Positions 1 through 4,744 of a DNA stretch of 6,991 bases are shown here, piece by piece. The notes beneath the pieces were generated by a model. It worked only from the letters and a program-made list of their open reading frames with translations. It had not been told where the DNA came from and did not search any database. Positions within the stretch are counted from its first letter, which is position 1. Every line of letters begins with the position of its first letter. Location of the stretch: positions 1-6,991 of the forward strand of contig MEQV01000097.1 in the NCBI GenBank assembly GCA_001770355.1, given 5' to 3'. A program made the position numbers and the translations under genes. The stretch is from Betaproteobacteria bacterium RIFCSPLOWO2_02_FULL_62_17 (GTDB lineage: Bacteria; Pseudomonadota; Gammaproteobacteria; Burkholderiales; SG8-39).

Positions 1-2976
1 CTGGTCTACGTCGGAAGCAACAACTACGATTTCGGCGGCAGCGTATCCGTGATCGATACCGCGACCAACGCCGTCATTGCAACCGTACCTGTCGGCAACT
101 TTGATCCGGCAGCGCTGGCCGTAACGCCCGACGGCGCGCGAGTGTACGTGTCCGGCTCGAGCGGCGGCAGCGTGATCAATGCGGCGGACTACAGCGTTAC
201 TCAGTTAGCCATCCTGGGTGGAATCTTCGACGGCAGTATCGCACTCAACCCTTCGGGCACGCGCCTATTCGTGGCGGACTCCGGCAATACGCTGTCTGTT
301 ATCGATACGGCAAACAATTCCCTGGCCGCAACCATTACCTTAGCCTACTCACCCAACGGCGTCGCCGTGTCACCGGATGGGGGCCGCGTATACGTGACGC
401 ATAGCGGCGACGATAAGGTGTCCGTGATCGACGCCGGCAACGGCAACATCCTGAATGTCATTGCCGCCGGGGATGGACCCAACGGAATTGCGGTCAATCC
501 GGCCGGCACCCGGGTCTATGTCGCGAACGAAAACGCCAACAGCGTATCGGTCATCGATAGCTCCAACAACACTGTCATTTCGACCGTGCCAGTGGGGGCG
601 GGACCCGCCAGCTACGGACATTTTCTTGCACAGCTTGCCACCGGTTTTGTCCCGCAATCCGGGGTTGCGCCCAATACTCAAGTTACCTCCAACGAAATCA
701 CCGTTGCGGGCATCAACGCGGCCACCGCGATAAGCCTCGACCGCGGCGAATACAGTATCAACGGCGGTGCTTTCACCAGCACAAACGGAACGCTGGTGAA
801 CGGCGACCGTATCAAACTCAGGCAGAGCGCGGATGCGACTGCTGCCACAACCAGCGCTGCCATCCTGACAGTGGGAACTGTGCCAGTCCCGTTTTACGTG
901 ACAACCGCGCCGGCCGACGCAATGCCGAATATGTTTTCCTTCGGCTACACCTTCCACCGCAGCGTGGCATTGGGAGCAGTTATGCTGTCCGATACCATTT
1001 CAGTATCCGGATTGTCCTTGCCGACGGCCAGGATCAGCATTATCGGCGGCGAATACAGTGTGAATGGCGGCGCCTGGACTTCCGCCCCGGGAACTGTCCA
1101 GAACAACGACAAGGTGGTGGTACGGCATATCGCTGCGAGCGAGAACGGCAAGATCACCAAAACGATGCTGACTATCGGCGGCATTGCCTCTCAATTCATC
1201 ACGACGACGGCGCCCAGTGGACAAACGCCGATCGTGGATACAAGCCCGGAAGCGTTCAGTTTCACCCCCCAGGCCGGCGTGGCTGCAAGCACCCCGGTAG
1301 TCTCCAATGTAATCACCGTCCAGGGAATCCCCGACTTCTTGACCTCGGTGAGCATTACCGGTGGCGAATACAGCGTCAATGACGGAACCTACACGTCGAT
1401 TGATGGCGGGATCCGTTCGGGGGGAACCGGGGGGAACATCAAGGTCCGCGTGACTTCCGCCGCCACCTCCGGAACCCCGATTACAGCCACGCTGACGATC
1501 GGCGACAAGAGCGCGGACTTCGTGGCTACCACCGCTGGGGCAGCGCTGGTATCGCTTGCGGTCAGCGGCGCAAACTCGGTGACCGAGTCAGCAACGACTA
1601 CCTATACCGCGACCGCGACCTTCAGCGACAGCACCACCTCCGCGGTGGCGCCGTCCTGGACCGTCACGGCACCGGCGAGCATCGACACGAGCGGCGTGCT
1701 GAGCGCGGGATCGGTGAGCGCGGATACGCAGGTCACCGTCACCGCGACCTATGGCGGGCAGAGCGCCTCCAAGGCGGTGACAATATTCGACGTTGCGCCC
1801 GTAGTAACGGCACCCACGCTCACCCTTGCGGCTAAGACACTGAACGTGGCGCAGACCGGCCAGTCCATGACGGCCACCAGCAACAGCACCGGAGCCATCA
1901 CCTACAGCAGCAGCAATACCGCGGTGGCCAGCATCGATGCCTCCACTGGAGCGCTGACCCTGGTGTCCCCGGGAACCTCCACCATCACCGCAAGCCAGGC
2001 GCCCGCAGGCAGTTTCAGTGCCGCTTCGACCAGCGCCACGCTGACGGTGGGAGCGACCGCAACCGCACCCGGAACGCCGACCTCGGTTAGCGCAAGTCCG
2101 GGCAATGCACAGGCCACTGTGAGCTTCGCCGCACCGGCCGCCGATGGTGGTGCGGCGATCACCAGCTACACAGTGACCTCCACCCCCGGCGACATCACGG
2201 TTTCGGGCAGCGCATCGCCGCTCACCGTAACCGGACTGACCAACGGCACGGCCTACATCTTCACGGTCACGGCGACCAACAGCGTGGGCACCGGCGCGGC
2301 ATCGGCGGTCTCCAACAGCGTAACGCCGTCCACGAACCCCACTTTCACCCCTGCGCTGGTATCGGGCTTCAACCTGCTGGGCAACTCGCTGAATACGTCG
2401 CTGGATGTGATGACCGTGTTTGGCAACCAGAGCAGTCCGGTCAGCGGTATCAGCGACAACATCGCGACGGTGTGGAAGTGGGATGCGACCAACGGCAAGT
2501 GGCAGTTCTACTCGCCACTGCTCTCCACGGCGGACAACTCGGCCTATGCGAGCGCCCACAATTACGACGTGCTGAGCACCATCGCGGCCGGTGAAGGCTA
2601 TTGGGTCAATGCGCTGACAGCCGTGAACCTGTCGGCGCAAACGGGATCGGCATTCAACTGGAACAGCGTGAGCTTTGCCAACCTGACGAGCGGGTTCAAC
2701 CTCATCGCGCATGCGGGCAACATCACGCCAAGCCAGTTCAACACCGATGTCAGCGCGACCGCTCCTGGTTCTGGCGTGGTGGCGACGGACAATTTCTCCA
2801 CCCTGTGGGCGTGGGATGCGAGCAACGTCACCTGGTTCTTCTACTCGCCTTTGCTGGAGTCTTCGGGCGGCCTGGCTGCGGTGAAAAGCTACGCCGACAG
2901 CCATTCCTTCCAGCACTTCCAGGACTACAACAAGAAGCTCGACGTTGGCGTCGGCTTCTGGATCAACAAGTTTTGA
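1..2976 (+). CDS. Large modular surface/secreted protein (YVTN beta-propeller, GEYS repeats, Ig-like, FN3, Trp-rich C-terminal modules), 5'-truncated
   Basis: The reading frame is open from the first base, so the real start lies upstream; the GTG at 49 lies inside a propeller repeat and is not a credible start. The visible 991 residues are modular. Residues 1-205 are YVTN-type propeller blades, ending in a PASYGHFL variant of the P-x-x-G-x-F/L motif that closes such arrays. Residues 214-514 are three GEYSxNGG repeats. Residues ~516-596 and ~606-683 resemble bacterial Ig-like (Big_2) domains, the second with the typical 'SSSNTAVASID' segment. Residues ~689-778 are an FN3 domain ('LTNGTAYIFTVTATNSVG'). 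Residues 789-871 and 898-991 are paired Trp-rich modules ending in WINKF. I see no cysteine, transmembrane segment or LPXTG-like anchor. The composition (Thr, Ser, Ala, Val, Gly, Asn) fits an extracellular, non-enzymatic protein, perhaps an adhesin. The gene immediately precedes a TpsB gene, so it may be the secreted substrate, but the N-terminal targeting region is not visible. Domain calls are by eye; the function is inferred. Confidence 0.88.
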   Translation: MVYVGSNNYDFGGSVSVIDTATNAVIATVPVGNFDPAALAVTPDGARVYVSGSSGGSVINAADYSVTQLAILGGIFDGSIALNPSGTRLFVADSGNTLSVIDTANNSLAATITLAYSPNGVAVSPDGGRVYVTHSGDDKVSVIDAGNGNILNVIAAGDGPNGIAVNPAGTRVYVANENANSVSVIDSSNNTVISTVPVGAGPASYGHFLAQLATGFVPQSGVAPNTQVTSNEITVAGINAATAISLDRGEYSINGGAFTSTNGTLVNGDRIKLRQSADATAATTSAAILTVGTVPVPFYVTTAPADAMPNMFSFGYTFHRSVALGAVMLSDTISVSGLSLPTARISIIGGEYSVNGGAWTSAPGTVQNNDKVVVRHIAASENGKITKTMLTIGGIASQFITTTAPSGQTPIVDTSPEAFSFTPQAGVAASTPVVSNVITVQGIPDFLTSVSITGGEYSVNDGTYTSIDGGIRSGGTGGNIKVRVTSAATSGTPITATLTIGDKSADFVATTAGAALVSLAVSGANSVTESATTTYTATATFSDSTTSAVAPSWTVTAPASIDTSGVLSAGSVSADTQVTVTATYGGQSASKAVTIFDVAPVVTAPTLTLAAKTLNVAQTGQSMTATSNSTGAITYSSSNTAVASIDASTGALTLVSPGTSTITASQAPAGSFSAASTSATLTVGATATAPGTPTSVSASPGNAQATVSFAAPAADGGAAITSYTVTSTPGDITVSGSASPLTVTGLTNGTAYIFTVTATNSVGTGAASAVSNSVTPSTNPTFTPALVSGFNLLGNSLNTSLDVMTVFGNQSSPVSGISDNIATVWKWDATNGKWQFYSPLLSTADNSAYASAHNYDVLSTIAAGEGYWVNALTAVNLSAQTGSAFNWNSVSFANLTSGFNLIAHAGNITPSQFNTDVSATAPGSGVVATDNFSTLWAWDASNVTWFFYSPLLESSGGLAAVKSYADSHSFQHFQDYNKKLDVGVGFWINKF
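97..600 (+). repeat. Four full YVTN-type beta-propeller repeats of exactly 42 residues
   Basis: Four consecutive 126-base units (97-222, 223-348, 349-474, 475-600) each encode 42 residues following the scheme 'P-N-G-[VI]-A-V-x-P-x-G-x-R-V-Y-V' and then 'S-V-I-D-x-x-x-N'. The end of another unit ('LVYVG...SVSVIDTATN') occupies 1-96. This is the YVTN family pattern of bacterial and archaeal surface or periplasmic propellers, where each unit forms one blade. The first full unit is the most diverged: it has 'SVINAADYS' where the others have 'SVID'. Only about five blades are visible, so two or more further blades of a usual 6-8-bladed propeller should lie upstream. Confidence 0.9.
640..1542 (+). 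repeat. Three tandem ~100-residue GEYSxNGG repeats
   Basis: Units A (640-933), B (934-1254) and C (1255-1542) share an order of motifs: 'F-x-F-x-P-Q-x-G-V-A', then 'S-N-x-I-T-V-x-G-I', then 'GGEYSxNGG' with an aromatic residue and TS after it, then a 'V-x-N-G-D-x-x-x-V-R' segment, then 'L-T-I-G-G-x-x-x-x-F-x-x-T-T-A'. The GEYS motifs begin at bases 745, 1048 and 1363. The units are clearly homologous but well diverged, so the duplication is old. I recall similar repeats in large extracellular proteobacterial proteins and would expect an Ig-like beta-sandwich, with no known ligand. Unit B has lost the P-Q-x-G-V part of its first strand, and unit C has a short Gly-rich insertion. Confidence 0.85.
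2365..2973 (+). repeat. Tandem Trp-rich C-terminal modules of the modular surface protein
   Basis: Two related segments, 2365-2613 and 2692-2973, end the protein. Each opens with 'GFNL', continues to a Trp-rich core ('VWKWDATNGKWQFYSPLL' in the first, 'LWAWDASNVTWFFYSPLL' in the second), has a 'Y-A-x-[AS]-H' helix-like stretch, and ends in 'G-x-G-[YF]-W-[VI]-N'. The second copy ends in WINKF at the stop codon. A C-terminal position, internal duplication and aromatic core suggest a folded terminal module, possibly for sorting, anchoring or binding; the sequence does not say which. I recall this arrangement at the ends of other betaproteobacterial modular proteins but cannot name a characterised family. 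Confidence 0.85.
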
Positions 2977-2983
2977 TTTCACC

Positions 2984-4702
2984 ATGCATCGGGCCATTTC
3001 GCTAAGAGGACTCATATTCGCGATGACCGGATTGACCGCGTCAAGCATGGCTCAGGTTCCGCGGGCGCCGATCGAGCAGATCGACCGTCCGCTGGAGCAG
3101 CGCCGGGTATTTCCAGACTTCAGGCGCGAGGTGGAACCTCCGGTTTTCGTGCTGCCGCCGGTGGTTCCGCAAGCAGGTCAGCCCGCGCTCTCCTCCGCGA
3201 TGCGCGTCCGCGTGACCCGGATCAGGCTCGTCGGACACACTGCGTTCAGCGACCAGGAACTGGGCGCTCTGGCCGCGCCGTTCGAGAACCGCGAGCTTGG
3301 CAACGAAGATTTGGAGGAGCTGCGCAACCGGATCACGCGCCACTATGTCAACGCCGGCTACATCAATTCCGGTGCGCTCATTCCGGACCAGCGGGTCGCC
3401 GACGGCGTGATAACCCTGGAAATTGTCGAGGGGCGCCTCGCGGAAATCGAGATCGCCGGCGAGCACCGTTTTCACCCCGATTTTCTGCGCAGCCGCCTTG
3501 CCCTGGGCGCCGGCCCGCCTCTCAACGTGAACCGCCTGCAGGAGCAGATGCAGATCATGCTGCTAAATCCCCAGATCGAGCGGATCAACGCGGAACTGGG
3601 TCCGGGCATGAGGCCCGGCGAGGGGACGCTGAAGGCGCGCATAGACGGGGGCCGGCCGGCCCTGGTGAACCTGTCCGTCGCGAACAATCGGTCTCCCAGC
3701 GTAGGCGGAGTGCGCGCGGAACTGCAGGGCACCGCGCAAAATCTGCTCGGACGCGGCGAGAACCTTTCGTTGCGCGCCGGAAGGACCGGGGGGCTGGACG
3801 ATTATGGCGTCAGCTTCACCATGCCGGTTAGCGTGCGCGACACTTCATTGTCGCTGCGCTACGACAAGAACGATTCCACGGTGATTGAAGAGCCTTTCAA
3901 CAGACTGGACATCCGCAGCAAGTCGGAGACGCTGGAAATTGGGATCATGCATCCATTCATGCGGACTCCCGAAAAGGAGATCTCCGGCCGCGCCTTGCTC
4001 TCCAATCGCCACAGCGAAACCTTCCTGCTCGGCCAGCCGTTTTCTTTCACCCCGGGGCTGGAGGACGGAAAAAGCACGGTGAGCGCGCTGCGGCTTTCGC
4101 TGGATTGGATTGACCGCGGCCAGGACCGGGTACTGGCCGTGCGCTCGAGCTTCAACTTTGGCATCGATCGATTCGGCGCCACCATCAAAAGCGGTGGCAC
4201 GCCCGATTCGAGATTCGCCTCCTGGCTGGGACAGTTCCAGTGGGCGAAGCGTCTGGCGAAGGACCAGGGACAATGGGTGTTCCGCGCCGACGCGCAACTC
4301 TCTGACCGCGGCCTGCTGCCGTCGGAGAAGTTCGCAGTGGGCGGCGCCGATACGGTGCGCGGCTATCGGGAAAACACCATGGTGCGGGACAGCGGATGGG
4401 TGGCATCGCTCGAATATCGCAGGCCGCTGGCGCGCCTGCCCATCGCCGCACTGGGCGATGACAGCAACGACGGAATCCTGCACTGGACGGTATTTGCCGA
4501 CGCGGGCAAGGCTTGGGACCGAAACGACGGCGCCGCCGCTAACGGCATCCGCAGCGCCGGACCCGGATTGCGCTGGGAGATCACCCGCGATTTTCAGGCA
4601 CAGATTTATTGGGGCATCGCGTTAACCGACACCGGCAACCCGAAACGAGATCTCCAGGACCGCGGCATACATATCAAAGTGGCGCTGCAAAAACCTTTTT
4701 GA
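2984..4702 (+). CDS. Two-partner secretion outer-membrane transporter (TpsB; ShlB/FhaC/HecB family)
   Basis: This is a 572-residue outer-membrane pore of the Omp85/TpsB superfamily, which exports a large exoprotein from periplasm to surface without ATP. Residues 1-23 form a signal peptide (positive H2R3 and R8, hydrophobic LIFAMTGLTA, cut after SSMA). A proline-rich linker (24-72) is followed by POTRA domain 1 (~73-150, including 'GVITLEIVEGRL') and POTRA domain 2 (~152-224, 'AEIEIAGEHRFHPDFL'), then a beta-barrel to the end. Family signatures are V458-R459-G460-Y461 in 'GGADTVRGYREN' (the barrel-lumen loop motif), the 'FADAGKAW' strand motif around D506, and a C-terminal Phe recognised by the BAM machinery. 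The length is normal and there are no cysteines. ATG 2984 is chosen because it gives a full signal peptide and lies 7 bases after the preceding stop. ATG 3023 has a better ribosome site but would remove the positive n-region; TTG 2945 would only lengthen the n-region. The exact substrate is unknown. Confidence 0.95.
   Translation: MHRAISLRGLIFAMTGLTASSMAQVPRAPIEQIDRPLEQRRVFPDFRREVEPPVFVLPPVVPQAGQPALSSAMRVRVTRIRLVGHTAFSDQELGALAAPFENRELGNEDLEELRNRITRHYVNAGYINSGALIPDQRVADGVITLEIVEGRLAEIEIAGEHRFHPDFLRSRLALGAGPPLNVNRLQEQMQIMLLNPQIERINAELGPGMRPGEGTLKARIDGGRPALVNLSVANNRSPSVGGVRAELQGTAQNLLGRGENLSLRAGRTGGLDDYGVSFTMPVSVRDTSLSLRYDKNDSTVIEEPFNRLDIRSKSETLEIGIMHPFMRTPEKEISGRALLSNRHSETFLLGQPFSFTPGLEDGKSTVSALRLSLDWIDRGQDRVLAVRSSFNFGIDRFGATIKSGGTPDSRFASWLGQFQWAKRLAKDQGQWVFRADAQLSDRGLLPSEKFAVGGADTVRGYRENTMVRDSGWVASLEYRRPLARLPIAALGDDSNDGILHWTVFADAGKAWDRNDGAAANGIRSAGPGLRWEITRDFQAQIYWGIALTDTGNPKRDLQDRGIHIKVALQKPF
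3004..3010 (+). promoter_or_regulatory. Shine-Dalgarno-like AAGAGGA inside the TpsB signal-peptide codons
   Basis: AAGAGGA lies 12 bases before ATG 3023, a spacing longer than ideal. By contrast, ATG 2984 has no clear purine-rich site just upstream (TTTTGATTTCACC) and is probably reached by ribosomes finishing the gene that stops at 2976. Starting at 3023 would give MTGLTASSMAQV, which is too short and lacks positive charge for a normal signal peptide. I therefore regard this site as either fortuitous or as evidence of a mis-set start, and keep 2984. Confidence 0.35.
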
Positions 4703-4705
4703 CAT

Positions 4706-4744
4706 GGAAACAGCATGACATTGCGACTCGGTGACCTGGCATGA
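4706..4744 (+). promoter_or_regulatory. Possible coupling mini-ORF ahead of the CHAT gene
   Basis: In the 38-base gap, GGAAA (4706-4710) sits 4 bases before ATG 4715. That ATG opens a nine-codon frame (MTLRLGDLA) whose stop TGA (4742-4744) overlaps the CHAT start ATG (4741-4743) as ATGA. The CHAT start itself has only a weak GGTGA (4730-4734), 6 bases upstream. This arrangement would let ribosomes terminate and restart on the CHAT gene. It is short enough to have arisen by chance, and the peptide itself resembles nothing I know. Confidence 0.3.

Noticed and set aside
475..516. 'GPNGIAVNPAG' read as a TPS-domain NPNG-type motif
   Set aside because: It is the regular start of a 42-residue propeller repeat and recurs in neighbouring blades, so it is not evidence for a TpsA secretion domain.
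1419..1437. Two G6 runs as a phase-variation tract
   Set aside because: Six-base G runs are too short for efficient slippage switching, the frame is intact across them, and they encode a Gly-rich loop in a repeat.
1588..3048. Long reverse-strand open frame (486 codons) opposite the mosaic protein gene
   Set aside because: It lies antisense to clearly recognisable Ig, FN3 and Trp-rich coding sequence. Its translation is Arg/Gly-rich with no domain, as expected when GC-rich genes are read on the opposite strand.
3845..4483. Reverse-strand open frame (212 codons) opposite the TpsB barrel
   Set aside because: It overlaps the VRGY-containing barrel coding sequence entirely and has no motif or ribosome site of its own.
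4110..4625. Alternative + strand frame of 171 codons inside the TpsB gene
   Set aside because: Out of frame with the barrel motifs, rich in Arg, Ser, Trp and Cys, with no domain.
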